Both the position numbers and the translations under genes were made by a program. From Comamonas thiooxydans (GTDB taxonomy: Bacteria; Pseudomonadota; Gammaproteobacteria; Burkholderiales; Burkholderiaceae_C), in assembly GCF_000964545.1 (NCBI RefSeq), contig NZ_BBVD01000001.1, forward strand, positions 124,001-188,000: a DNA stretch of 64,000 nucleotides, in the 5' to 3' direction. Within the stretch, counting starts at the first letter, position 1, and every line of letters starts with the position of its first letter. Of the stretch, positions 36,613-45,072 are shown in pieces. Under the pieces are notes generated by a model, which had not been told where the DNA came from, ran no database searches, and was given only the letters and a program-made list of their open reading frames with translations.

Positions 36613-36631
36613 CTTCAGGATTTTCTCCAAA

Positions 36632-37027
36632 TTATTTCGTTGGGATCTGGGCTGCGCCCTCAGCACCAGCCGCCGGAGCAGCAGGAGGCACGGCAGCATC
36701 GCCAGCAGCTGCGGGCGGCACATTGGCAGCAGGCGCAGGAGCCGAAACAGGAGCAGCGCCCTCCAGCACACTACCCGAGCTCACTGGGCGAGCGTTGCCC
36801 AGATAAGCCAGTGCCAATGTAGCCACGAAGAACACGGTGGCCAGAGCCGCGGTGGAACGCGACAGGAAGTTGGCGCTGCCCGAGGCGCCAAACAGGCTAC
36901 CCGACGAACCGCTACCAAAGGAAGCCCCCATATCGGCACCCTTGCCGTGCTGCATGAGAATGAGGCCGATCATGCCCAGAGCGGCCAGCATCTGGACCGC
37001 GAGAATGACGCTGGAAAAGACGTTCAT
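36632..37027 (-). CDS. secG: protein-export membrane protein SecG
   Basis: A 131-residue subunit of the SecYEG translocon with two membrane helices (residues 4-22 and about 55-73) separated by the conserved LMQHGKGADMGASFGSGSS loop. The C-terminal 55 residues are an Ala/Pro-rich low-complexity tail, longer than in E. coli (110 residues) but common in beta-proteobacteria. It follows tpiA on the minus strand, separated by 57 bases. Confidence 0.95.
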   Translation of the reverse strand: MNVFSSVILAVQMLAALGMIGLILMQHGKGADMGASFGSGSSGSLFGASGSANFLSRSTAALATVFFVATLALAYLGNARPVSSGSVLEGAAPVSAPAPAANVPPAAAGDAAVPPAAPAAGAEGAAQIPTK

Positions 37028-37084
37028 ATCAAAACCTAAAAGTCTGAATCATTGCGCACCACACCGGAGTGCGGCGCAGACGAA

Positions 37085-37831
37085 TTATTGCGCTGCCGCA
37101 ATAATGGTGAGGAAATCCGGGGCCTTGAGAGCAGCGCCACCGATCAGGCCACCGTCAATATCGGCCTGAGCCAGCAGCTGTGCCGCATTGCCTGCATTCA
37201 TGCTGCCGCCATAAAGCAGAGGCACGCGATCAGCCTTGTCGCTGGCCGCCGCCAGCTGCGCCCGCAGCACGGCATGCACCTGCTGAGCCTGCTCGGGAGT
37301 GGCAGTCTTGCCGGTGCCTATGGCCCAGACAGGCTCATAGGCCACAACCAGCTCGCTCACGCAGTGGCCGACCTGATGAATCACGGCTGCCAGCTGACGC
37401 TTGACCACCGCCTCGGTCTGACCGGCCTCACGCTCCGCCAGGGTCTCGCCCACGCAGACGATGGGCGTAATGCCCTTGGCCAGCGCGGCCTGGGCCTTGG
37501 CAGCGACCACCGCATCGGTCTCGCCATGATATTGACGACGCTCGGAGTGACCGACCAGCGCATAGCGCACGCCGAACTCCTTGAGCATGACAGCAGAAGT
37601 TTCGCCCGTGAATGCGCCCTGCTCGTGCTGGGACACATCCTGTGCGCCCACACCAATGGATGTCCCCGCAAGTTCCGCCTGGACTTGAGCCAGATAGGGC
37701 GCAGGAGCAGCCACGGCCACGCCCGCCTTGTTGCCAGCAGGCAAACCCTGCTTGATGGCCTGCAACAAAGCAGCATTGGCAGCCAAGCTGCCGTTCATCT
37801 TCCAGTTGCCAACAATGAGTTTTTGCTTCAT
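37085..37831 (-). CDS. tpiA: triosephosphate isomerase
   Basis: A 248-residue TIM-barrel enzyme that interconverts dihydroxyacetone phosphate and glyceraldehyde 3-phosphate. The start KLIVGNWKMNGS holds the substrate Asn and Lys, LVGHSERR the catalytic His, and AYEPVWAIGTGKTA the catalytic Glu and flexible loop 6; YGGSMN near the end binds phosphate. I chose the ATG at 37831 over a TTG at 37840. Its start overlaps the stop of the oxidoreductase gene by four bases. Confidence 0.97.
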   Translation of the reverse strand: MKQKLIVGNWKMNGSLAANAALLQAIKQGLPAGNKAGVAVAAPAPYLAQVQAELAGTSIGVGAQDVSQHEQGAFTGETSAVMLKEFGVRYALVGHSERRQYHGETDAVVAAKAQAALAKGITPIVCVGETLAEREAGQTEAVVKRQLAAVIHQVGHCVSELVVAYEPVWAIGTGKTATPEQAQQVHAVLRAQLAAASDKADRVPLLYGGSMNAGNAAQLLAQADIDGGLIGGAALKAPDFLTIIAAAQ

Positions 37832-38820
37832 GTTTCCCAAGTCAAAACGATTTTTCCGGTGTGCTGGCTGGATTCCATCAGCGCATGAGCCTGCGCCGCA
37901 TCAGCAGCATCGAATTCACGATAGATGGCTGGGCGCACCTTGCCGGACTCCAGCAGGGGCCAGACATTGCGCTTGAGCGCCTCGGCGATCGCCGCCTTGA
38001 AGGCCACGGAGCGCGGGCGCAACGTGGAGCCGGTCACGGTCAGTCTCTTGCGCAGCACCAGGCCGGCATCAAACTCGGCCTTGACGCCGCCCTGCACCGC
38101 GATGATGACCAGGCGACCATCGGGAGCCAGGCATTGGACTTCGCGCGCCACATAGCTGCCGGCGACCATGTCGAGAATGACGTTGACGCCCTCGCCCGCC
38201 GTGATGCGCTGCACTTCTGCCGCAAAGTCCTGGGTCTTGTAGTTGATGGCGTGGTCGGCACCGAGCTTAAGACAGTCATCGCACTTGGCATCACTGCCCG
38301 CCGTGACAATGACCGTCGCGCCCCAGGCCTTGGCCAGCTGAATCGCCGTCACGCCAATGCCGCTGCTGCCGCCCTGCACCAGCAAGGTTTCACCGGGCTG
38401 CAGAGCCCCCCGGTCAAACACATTGCTCCAGACCGTGAAAAAGGTCTCGGGCAAGGCAGCCGCCTGCACGTCGCTGAAGCCCGCCGGCACCGGCAGGCAC
38501 TGGTCCACGGGCGCAGCGCAGAAACTCGCATAGCCGCCACCGGCCACCAGCGCGCAGACGCGGTCGCCGAGCTTGAAGCCCGCCTTGGCCATGGCCGCCT
38601 CATCGCCCGCCACGATCACACCCGCCACCTCCAGCCCCGGAAGATCGGAGGCCCCGGCAGGCGGCGCGTAATGACCTTTGCGCTGCAGCACATCGGGGCG
38701 ATTGATGCCGCTCGCGGCAACGCGAATCAGCACCTCCCCCTCAGCCGCCACCGGCATGGGACGTACACCCATGCGCAGCACGTCTGGCGCACCATAGCTG
38801 GTGATTTCCACCGCTCGCAT
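37828..38820 (-). CDS. NAD(P)H:quinone oxidoreductase, PIG3-type zeta-crystallin-like MDR protein
   Basis: A 330-residue medium-chain dehydrogenase/reductase without structural zinc ligands. The MRAVEITSYGAPDVL start, SGINRPDVLQRKGHYAPPAGASDLPGLEVAGVI, and the NADPH-binding LVQGGSSGIGVTAIQLAKAWGA motif place it with the quinone oxidoreductases (PIG3/Qor). I chose the ATG at 38820 because GGAAG lies about eight bases upstream; the ATG at 38835 is a close alternative. It is translationally coupled to tpiA. Confidence 0.88.
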   Translation of the reverse strand: MRAVEITSYGAPDVLRMGVRPMPVAAEGEVLIRVAASGINRPDVLQRKGHYAPPAGASDLPGLEVAGVIVAGDEAAMAKAGFKLGDRVCALVAGGGYASFCAAPVDQCLPVPAGFSDVQAAALPETFFTVWSNVFDRGALQPGETLLVQGGSSGIGVTAIQLAKAWGATVIVTAGSDAKCDDCLKLGADHAINYKTQDFAAEVQRITAGEGVNVILDMVAGSYVAREVQCLAPDGRLVIIAVQGGVKAEFDAGLVLRKRLTVTGSTLRPRSVAFKAAIAEALKRNVWPLLESGKVRPAIYREFDAADAAQAHALMESSQHTGKIVLTWET

Positions 38821-38871
38821 TGTGTTGGCTTCCATAGTCAGGCTTTGCTCTATCAAAGAAATCAAGCTCAA

Positions 38872-38908
38872 ACGCTTATACAGAAAGCGCCTGCAGCTAC
38901 AAAATCAG
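38872..38908. repeat. dispersed intergenic repeat, copy A
   Basis: The sequence between the pnp stop and the oxidoreductase start contains a GCTTAT..CAGAAAGCGCC..GCAGCTA stretch that matches copy B at 54037-54074 over more than 30 bases with few changes. Copies C and D share only the AGCAGCTATCAA end. It lies between two minus-strand genes and may serve as a terminator-like or structural element. Confidence 0.55.
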
Positions 38909-38966
38909 GATCAGCCAGCAAACGACAAAACAGGAGACCGCCTCGCGGCGGACTCCTGCTCAGCCA

Positions 38967-41210
38967 TTACTGCTGCTGTTGCTGCTGCTCGTCAGCGGCT
39001 GCGCGGTTTTCACGTGGCTCGCGATTCTCGCGGGGTTCGCGATTCTGGCGAGGAGCACGTTCGCGGTACTCGCGATCGCCACGGGGTTCGCGCGGCTCAC
39101 GCTCGGGCATGCCGGCAGGACGCTCGGTCAGCGCCTTCATGGACAGCTTGACACGACCCTTGTCGTCGGTTTCCAGAACCTTGACCTTGACCACTTGACC
39201 CTCTTGCAGGTAGTCAGTGACCTTTTCCACGCGCTCGTGAGCAATCTGGCTGATGTGCAGCAGGCCGTCCTTGCCGGGCAGCAGGTTGACCAGGGCACCG
39301 AATTCCAGGATCTTGACGATGGGGCCTTCGTAGATCTTGCCGATCTCGACTTCGGCCGTGATCTGCTCGATGCGCAGCTTGGCGGCTTCGGCCTTGGCGC
39401 CATCGGTGGCGGCAATGGTGATGGTGCCGTCTTCTTCGATGTTGATCTGGGTGCCGGTTTCTTCGGTCAGCGCACGGATGGTGGCGCCGCCCTTGCCGAT
39501 CACGTCACGGATCTTCTCGGGGTTGATCTTCATGGTGTAGAGCTTGGGCGCGAAGCTGGAGACTTCGGTCTTGGCTTCACCCATGGCTTCCTGCATCTTG
39601 CCAAGGATGTGCATGCGCGCTTCCTTGGCCTGAGCCAGGGCGACCTGCATGATTTCCTTGGTGATGCCCTGAATCTTGATGTCCATCTGCAGGGCGGTGA
39701 TGCCGTTGGTGGTACCGGCCACCTTGAAGTCCATGTCACCCAGGTGATCTTCGTCACCCAGGATGTCGGTCAGCACGGCAAACTTGTTGTCTTCCTTGAT
39801 CAGACCCATGGCGATACCGGCCACATGCGCCTTCATGGGCACGCCGGCGTCCATCATGGACAGGCAGCCGCCGCAGACCGAAGCCATGGACGAGGAACCG
39901 TTGGACTCGGTGATTTCCGACACCACGCGGATGGTATAGGGGAACTCTTCCTTGGTCGGCAGGCAAGCCGCCAGAGCGCGCTTGGCCAGACGGCCGTGGC
40001 CGATTTCACGGCGCTTGGTCGAGCCCATGCGGCCCACTTCACCGGTGGCAAAGGGAGGCATGTTGTAGTGGAACAGGAAGCGGTCTTCGAACTCGCCAGC
40101 CAGCGCATCGATCTTCTGAGCATCGCGCTCGGTACCCAGCGTGGAGATCACCAGGGCCTGAGTCTCACCACGCGTGAACAGCGCGGAGCCGTGAGTGCGG
40201 GGCAGCACGGAGGAACGGATCTCGATGGGGCGCACGGTACGGGTGTCGCGGCCGTCGATGCGGGGCTCGCCCGCCAGGATCTGCGAACGCACGATGCCGG
40301 CTTCGATGTCGAACAGCATGCCTTCGACCTTGACGCCGTCGAACGCCACGCCTTGCTCGGTCAAGGCGGCCTTGACATCAGCGTATGCAGTGCGGCAAGC
40401 CAGGGTACGCACCTGCTTGTTGCGCTCCTGGTAAGCGGCGCGCAGCTTGGCTTCGCCCAGCTCGGCCACCTTGGCGATCAGCGCTTCGTCCTTGGCGGGA
40501 GCAGTCCAGTCCCATGCGGGCTTGCCGCCTTCACGCACCAGATCATGGATGGCGTCGATGGCGATCTTGCCTTGCTCGTGACCGAACACCACGGCGCCCA
40601 GCATCACTTCTTCAGGCAGTTGCAGGGCTTCGGATTCCACCATCAGCACGGCGGATTCGGTGCCGGCAACGACCAGATCCATCTGAGAATCCTTGCGCTG
40701 GGTCTGACCGGGGTTCAGCACATATTCGCCGTTGATGTAACCCACGCGAGCAGCACCGATGGGGCCGCTGAAGGGAATGCCGGACACAGCCAGGGCCGCC
40801 GAAGTGGCGATCATGGCAGCGATGTCGGCGTCGACTTCGGGATTCAGCGAAATGGTGTGGATGACCACATGCACGTCGTTGTAGAAGCCTTCGGGGAACA
40901 GGGGACGGATGGGGCGATCGATCAGACGCGAGGTCAGAGTCTCCAGCTCGGAAGGCTTGGCTTCGCGCTTGAAGAAGCTGCCGGGGATCTTGCCGGCGGC
41001 ATAAGTCTTCTCGATGTAATCAACGGTCAGGGGAAAGAAGTCCTGGCCGGCCTTGGCGATCTTGGAACCCACGACAGTGGCCAGCACCACGGTGTCGTCG
41101 ATGTTGACCAGCACGGCGCCGGAGGCCTGACGCGCGATTTCGCCGGTTTCCATGGTGACCGTATGCTGGCCCCACTGGAAGGTCTTGGTAACTTTGTTGA
41201 ACATGGTCAT
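38967..41210 (-). CDS. pnp: polyribonucleotide nucleotidyltransferase (PNPase)
   Basis: A 747-residue 3'-5' exoribonuclease/polymerase. Two RNase PH domains are followed by the KH domain (KIRDVIGKGGATIRALTEETG, about residue 560) and the S1 domain (GKIYEGPIVKILEFGALVNLLPGKDGLLHISQIAHERVE). The last 50 residues are unusual: Arg/Glu-rich, with REPREN-type repeats and six Gln at the end. AAGGAG lies four bases before the ATG at 41210; an ATG at 41204 is a close alternative. It is the second gene of the rpsO-pnp pair. Confidence 0.96.
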   Translation of the reverse strand: MTMFNKVTKTFQWGQHTVTMETGEIARQASGAVLVNIDDTVVLATVVGSKIAKAGQDFFPLTVDYIEKTYAAGKIPGSFFKREAKPSELETLTSRLIDRPIRPLFPEGFYNDVHVVIHTISLNPEVDADIAAMIATSAALAVSGIPFSGPIGAARVGYINGEYVLNPGQTQRKDSQMDLVVAGTESAVLMVESEALQLPEEVMLGAVVFGHEQGKIAIDAIHDLVREGGKPAWDWTAPAKDEALIAKVAELGEAKLRAAYQERNKQVRTLACRTAYADVKAALTEQGVAFDGVKVEGMLFDIEAGIVRSQILAGEPRIDGRDTRTVRPIEIRSSVLPRTHGSALFTRGETQALVISTLGTERDAQKIDALAGEFEDRFLFHYNMPPFATGEVGRMGSTKRREIGHGRLAKRALAACLPTKEEFPYTIRVVSEITESNGSSSMASVCGGCLSMMDAGVPMKAHVAGIAMGLIKEDNKFAVLTDILGDEDHLGDMDFKVAGTTNGITALQMDIKIQGITKEIMQVALAQAKEARMHILGKMQEAMGEAKTEVSSFAPKLYTMKINPEKIRDVIGKGGATIRALTEETGTQINIEEDGTITIAATDGAKAEAAKLRIEQITAEVEIGKIYEGPIVKILEFGALVNLLPGKDGLLHISQIAHERVEKVTDYLQEGQVVKVKVLETDDKGRVKLSMKALTERPAGMPEREPREPRGDREYRERAPRQNREPRENREPRENRAAADEQQQQQQ

Positions 41211-41260
41211 ATGACTCCTTTATGAATAGCTGGATGCGCTTATCCAGTCTTGATTTGGAG

Positions 41261-41348
41261 TGCAAACAGAACACGATGCCATTCCAGTGCTGCGCTGAGC
41301 GCTATCAATAGTGCAGCATTGGAATGACACAGCTTCGCTCTGTTTTGC
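41261..41348 (-). promoter_or_regulatory. long stem in the pnp leader, possible RNase III site
   Basis: Bases 41280-41293 pair with 41313-41326 (13 of 14), and outer bases 41261-41270 pair with 41339-41348 in part, so the RNA between rpsO and pnp can form a long two-part stem. In E. coli PNPase represses its own mRNA after RNase III cuts a comparable stem in the pnp leader. The structure is seen; the analogy to that autocontrol is inferred. Confidence 0.5.
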
Positions 41349-41360
41349 GAACTCCGAAGT

Positions 41361-41398
41361 AAAAAACGCCTGAGCTAGGCAATCTAACTCAGGCGTTT
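41361..41398 (-). terminator. rho-independent terminator/attenuator of rpsO
   Basis: Eleven-base arms at 41364-41374 and at 41388-41398, extended by further pairing next to the loop, are followed by six T on the minus strand (A run 41361-41366). It lies about 16 bases past the rpsO stop and should end most rpsO transcripts while some read through into pnp. Confidence 0.9.
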
Positions 41399-41414
41399 CG
41401 ATCTTTCACCGTGC

Positions 41415-41681
41415 TTACTTGCGCAGGCCCAGCTTGGCGATCAGTGCTGTGTAGCGGTCAGCGTCCTTGGACTTCAGGTAGTCCAGCAGCTTGCGGCGAC
41501 GGCTCACCATGCGCAGCAGACCGCGACGACCGTGGTGGTCCTTGGCGTTAGCCTTGAAGTGGGGAGTCAGTTCGTTGATGCGAGCTGTCAGCAGAGCCAC
41601 TTGCACTTCGGGGCTACCAGTGTCGTTTTCGGAACGAGCATTGGCCTTGACAACTTCAGCCTTCTTATCGGCAGCGATCAT
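41415..41681 (-). CDS. rpsO: 30S ribosomal protein S15
   Basis: An 88-residue protein that binds the central domain of 16S rRNA early in 30S assembly. The sequence NDTGSPEVQVALLTARINELTPHFKANAKDHHGRRGLLRMVSRRRKLLDYLK is fully typical. I chose the ATG at 41681, which has AAGGA nine bases upstream; an ATG at 41705 is in frame but adds eight residues not found in S15. Confidence 0.97.
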   Translation of the reverse strand: MIAADKKAEVVKANARSENDTGSPEVQVALLTARINELTPHFKANAKDHHGRRGLLRMVSRRRKLLDYLKSKDADRYTALIAKLGLRK

Positions 41682-41916
41682 TTTGTTTTCCTTAGGATTT
41701 GGCACTCGACGAGGAGCACCTTGGTTACTTGCGCCAAGGCTGGAAAGGCCTCAGCGTGCGTCTTGCACCATGCAAAACTTGGCGATTATATCAAGAGGCG
41801 ATTTATCCCCTATGCAGTAGCACGACTAGGCACCAGACCAAGGCAGGCAAACCCGCTTGCCCGCTCCTAAGCGAGACTCGGACAATGCGCCCATCACCTC
41901 CAGCCGGGGATCTGCA

Positions 41917-42198
41917 ATGACCAGCTTTTCTAGACGCTATTCGTTTGCCAGCCTCTGCACTGCGACCCTGATGGCCTTCGCTCTCGCAGATCAGTCAGCA
42001 CTCGCAGCCAACGCAGGCCAGCGCAACCACAAAGCAGCCAAGAAGCAAAGCGGCAAGGTCAAGATCCAGAACACCCGGAGCAGTTCGGAAGAGACAACTG
42101 CCGAACGCGATAGACGACTCTATCGGGAATGCCAGGGAAGACCCAACTCCGGGGCATGCGCGGGGTATGCCTACCCGGCTTCCGGCCGCCGCCGCTGA
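41917..42198 (+). CDS. small secreted basic protein, unknown function
   Basis: A 93-residue protein with a signal peptide of about 30 residues (SLCTATLMAFALADQSALAANA), then a short basic region rich in Lys, Arg, Ser and Gln, and a cysteine-bearing end RRLYRECQGRPNSGACAGYA. The two cysteines could form a disulfide in the periplasm. I recognise no family. GGGGA lies about seven bases before the ATG at 41917; an upstream in-frame ATG at 41857 would hide the signal peptide. It is divergent from rpsO and precedes the pilin cluster. Confidence 0.7.
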   Translation: MTSFSRRYSFASLCTATLMAFALADQSALAANAGQRNHKAAKKQSGKVKIQNTRSSSEETTAERDRRLYRECQGRPNSGACAGYAYPASGRRR

Positions 42199-42278
42199 AA
42201 GCGACCACCGATCTCCCCATCAAGACCACTCATCCAGTCATAAAGCATTCGGCATGCAACGAAACGTAATATGCCAGC

Positions 42279-42863
42279 ATGCCCAATTTGCTCCTCATGC
42301 GTCGCCATTTTTCCAGAGGCTTCACAGCCATTGAACTCATGGTCACGGTTGCCATTCTGGCCGTTTTGGCCGGCATTGCCGCGCCCAGCTTCAATCCAAT
42401 CATTGAACGCTGGCGAGTGCGCCAGGCATCCGAGGAATTGCAGTCCACGTTTTACTTTGCGCGCTCCGAAGCCATCAAGCGCGGCGGCAATGTGACTATT
42501 TTGCGCAGCGATGATGGCGGAGGCTGCACAGAAGTGGGCACAGACACCAGCCTCTGGAGCTGCGGCTGGATTGTGTTTGCCGACTTGGACAACGACGGCG
42601 CGCAGGATAGCGGCGAAGACACATTGCAGACTGCCCCCGCCCCCAACAAGGTAAGCGTGCAGTTCACCAATACCAGCGATGCCAAGCTGACCGACCCGAT
42701 CAAGGTCGACCGCTGGGGAAGGTTCTCAAGCACGAATGCCGCCATCGATTTTGCATTTCGATTGACCCCAAAAAGTGGCAGCGCCGCCAGCGCATCCTCA
42801 ATCTGCGTCAGCAGCAGCGGACGCATCAAGCGACTCGACTCTGCAACCGGCTCATGCAGTTAA
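42279..42863 (+). CDS. fimT: minor type IV pilin, FimT/GspH family (first copy)
   Basis: A 194-residue prepilin-like protein. The prepilin peptidase site is SRG-FTAIELMVTVAILAVLAGIAAPSF, with Glu at position 5 of the mature protein. The FNPIIERWRVRQASEELQSTFYFARSEAIKRGGNV stretch is the GspH/FimT core. The ATG at 42279 is used; an ATG at 42297 is six codons in. It is the first of seven pilin-related genes. FimT-like proteins are thought to help pilus assembly or DNA binding. Confidence 0.9.
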   Translation: MPNLLLMRRHFSRGFTAIELMVTVAILAVLAGIAAPSFNPIIERWRVRQASEELQSTFYFARSEAIKRGGNVTILRSDDGGGCTEVGTDTSLWSCGWIVFADLDNDGAQDSGEDTLQTAPAPNKVSVQFTNTSDAKLTDPIKVDRWGRFSSTNAAIDFAFRLTPKSGSAASASSICVSSSGRIKRLDSATGSCS

Positions 42864-42920
42864 CCAAACGAACAGGATCATTGGGCAGCGGCACAGGCCC
42901 GCCCTCAACGAGGAATATGT

Positions 42921-43505
42921 ATGTACCCCGGCTTAAACAACGCTCCGCACCTCGCAGCCCCCGGTTTCAGCAGTTACGGATTCACTTCCATTGAGCTGAT
43001 AGTGACCGTTGCCATAGCCGCAGTCCTCAGCGCCATTGCAGTGCCCAGCTTCAATTTTATTTTTGAGCGCTGGCGCGTCATGGAGGCCGTGGAGATCATG
43101 AAATCCAGTCTGATGTTCGCCCGCTCAGAAGCTATCAAGCGCGGTGGCAACGTATATCTGGAAAAGCTTCCCCGAACCACTGTTGGCTGCGTCACCGACG
43201 GGACCAACCAGGACTGGGATTGCGGCTGGGTCGTCTTCGTGGACAGCAATGGCAACAGGCGCTGGAACAGCGGAGAGGAAATCCAGCGCTATGAACCACC
43301 AACCAAAGTAACCGTCACCAGAACCAAATCAGGCGCCACCATCCGTGTCGACCGCTGGGGAATGATGGATGGCGCCAATTTGATCGGCTTCACGATAGCA
43401 CCTCAGCCTGCCGGAATAGCCTCTGCCGCCACCAAGGGCATTTGCATGTCTTCGGGCGGACGAATTCGAGTCATTGAACAAAAAGACGTGCCATGCACCA
43501 ACTGA
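42921..43505 (+). CDS. minor type IV pilin, FimT/GspH family (second copy)
   Basis: A 194-residue prepilin with the cleavage motif YG-FTSIELIVTVAIAAVLSAIAVPSF. It shares the ERWRVMEAVEIMKSSLMFARSEAIKRGGNV block and the VDRWG stretch with the gene just upstream; the two are clearly paralogues arranged in tandem. GAGGA precedes the start by six to eight bases. It overlaps pilV by 13 bases in another frame. Confidence 0.9.
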   Translation: MYPGLNNAPHLAAPGFSSYGFTSIELIVTVAIAAVLSAIAVPSFNFIFERWRVMEAVEIMKSSLMFARSEAIKRGGNVYLEKLPRTTVGCVTDGTNQDWDCGWVVFVDSNGNRRWNSGEEIQRYEPPTKVTVTRTKSGATIRVDRWGMMDGANLIGFTIAPQPAGIASAATKGICMSSGGRIRVIEQKDVPCTN

Positions 43506-44197
43506 ATCACACTCGCCAACCCGGTAAACAGCGAGGCATCACTTTGCTGGAATCGTTGATTGCCATTGTCGTTGCCGCACTGGGCATCCTCGGCATCCTC
43601 GGCGTACAAATGCGCACGCTGACCGACACCCAGACCAGCATGCGCCGCGCTCAAGCCATCCGTTTGATTGAAGACCTCAGCGAGCGCATGAAGGTAAATC
43701 CCAATGCACTGAGCGGCATCAACACCTACGTCACGGGCTGGACCGCAACACCGCCAACCACTGCGGCGACCAAAAAATGCGTTGGCAGCACTACCTGCAC
43801 CCAGGCCGAATTGGCCGAGTACGATCTCAAGGAATGGAAACGCCTGGTGGAGCGCTCTCTCCCGCTTGGCAATGCCGCCACCTTCCTGGCCCTTGCCGAC
43901 GGCGATTCCAGCAGCATCACCAACCGCCGGCAACTGGGCGTGCTCATACGCTGGCGGGAAAACGAGCGCGAAGACTTTGCAAGCGATGCCACCGGCACTG
44001 CTGCCAAAAAAGCCTACAAGGACGCCATCAACACCGGAGCCAGCATCAAGAGCGACGGCAGCATCAGCACCAAAGATCCCACCTCCTGCCCCGCCAACTT
44101 CACTTGCCATCTTCAATACATACCAGTCAGTGCACGCTGCGCACCTGACTTTCGTGCAGGCAATAGTGCACCTTTGTTTTTCTGCCCCGGAACCTGA
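43493..44197 (+). CDS. pilV: type IV pilus minor pilin PilV
   Basis: A 234-residue prepilin. QRG-ITLLESLIAIVVAALGILGILGVQMR is the prepilin peptidase motif and hydrophobic helix typical of PilV, with Glu5. The rest is a soluble domain of about 190 residues with a late Cys-rich part. It is the third gene of the cluster and is translationally linked to the FimT-like gene in front by a 13-base overlap. Confidence 0.9.
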   Translation: MHQLNHTRQPGKQRGITLLESLIAIVVAALGILGILGVQMRTLTDTQTSMRRAQAIRLIEDLSERMKVNPNALSGINTYVTGWTATPPTTAATKKCVGSTTCTQAELAEYDLKEWKRLVERSLPLGNAATFLALADGDSSSITNRRQLGVLIRWRENEREDFASDATGTAAKKAYKDAINTGASIKSDGSISTKDPTSCPANFTCHLQYIPVSARCAPDFRAGNSAPLFFCPGT

Positions 44198-44206
44198 CGC
44201 ATCCCT

Positions 44207-45067
44207 ATGAAAGCCTCCAGCATCGCGAGAAGCCAGCCTCAGCGCGGCGTGACTCTGATTGAACTACTCGTCGGCATCGTCATCGGACTTCTGACGGTAG
44301 CCGTTGCCATGGGTGCGCTGATGGTCTCAAGAGGCGTTACCGGCACGGTCAGCGATAGCAGCATGCTGCAGCAACAAGCCGCATACGCTTTTCGCGTCAT
44401 CGGGCAACAGATCCGCCAGGCTGGCTCCTTGAGACTGAATCTGGCCTCACAGAAGTCAGAAGGAGCCGATATCGATATGTCGGATCCGGTAGCCTTTGAG
44501 ACCAAAGCCACAGATTTCGATCCCGCGGTCAATACCATCAGCGGTATGGACAGCCCCGGCACCAATGAATACAAGCTCACCTTGGGTTATCGCAACTATA
44601 AAGAGCCGGTATATACATCTACAAATGCGGCATCCATGCTGCGCGATTGCCTCGGTCAATCACCCAATGACAATTTGATTCAAAGCCGGTTCTCGCTCAA
44701 TTCCACAAATAATGAATTGCGCTGCGTGGGCGCATCAGGAAACCCGCAGCCCATCATTCAGAATGTCGCTAATTTTCAAGTGCGATATTTGCTGCAGACA
44801 TCAGCATCCAGTGGATCCCCGCAGATCAGCTATGTCGATGCAGCTACTGTGGCAAGCGCCTGGCCGCAGGTTGTCGGCGTGGAAATATGTCTGGTGCTTT
44901 ATGGCAATGAAGCCATTGATATGCCGGACAACACCACCTACCTGGACTGCGACAACACTACATCCGTCACCATGAATACATTGGCTGCCCCACGTACGCG
45001 GCGAGCGCACATGGTTTTCCGCAACATTTACCAGCTGCGCAGCCAGGGACTGACTACCGTCAGCTGA
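44207..45067 (+). CDS. pilW: type IV pilus minor pilin PilW
   Basis: A 286-residue prepilin with QRG-VTLIELLVGIVIGLLTVAVAMGALMVSRG and a large periplasmic domain, as in PilW. It joins PilV, PilX and PilE in the minor pilin complex that starts pilus growth and carries PilY1 to the tip. It starts ten bases after the pilV stop; pilX follows after five bases. Confidence 0.9.
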   Translation: MKASSIARSQPQRGVTLIELLVGIVIGLLTVAVAMGALMVSRGVTGTVSDSSMLQQQAAYAFRVIGQQIRQAGSLRLNLASQKSEGADIDMSDPVAFETKATDFDPAVNTISGMDSPGTNEYKLTLGYRNYKEPVYTSTNAASMLRDCLGQSPNDNLIQSRFSLNSTNNELRCVGASGNPQPIIQNVANFQVRYLLQTSASSGSPQISYVDAATVASAWPQVVGVEICLVLYGNEAIDMPDNTTYLDCDNTTSVTMNTLAAPRTRRAHMVFRNIYQLRSQGLTTVS

Positions 45068-45072
45068 ATATC

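Noticed and set aside
38979..41225. 748-codon open frame opposite pnp
   Set aside because: The translation lacks any family pattern and mirrors the pnp codons; PNPase on the minus strand is certain.
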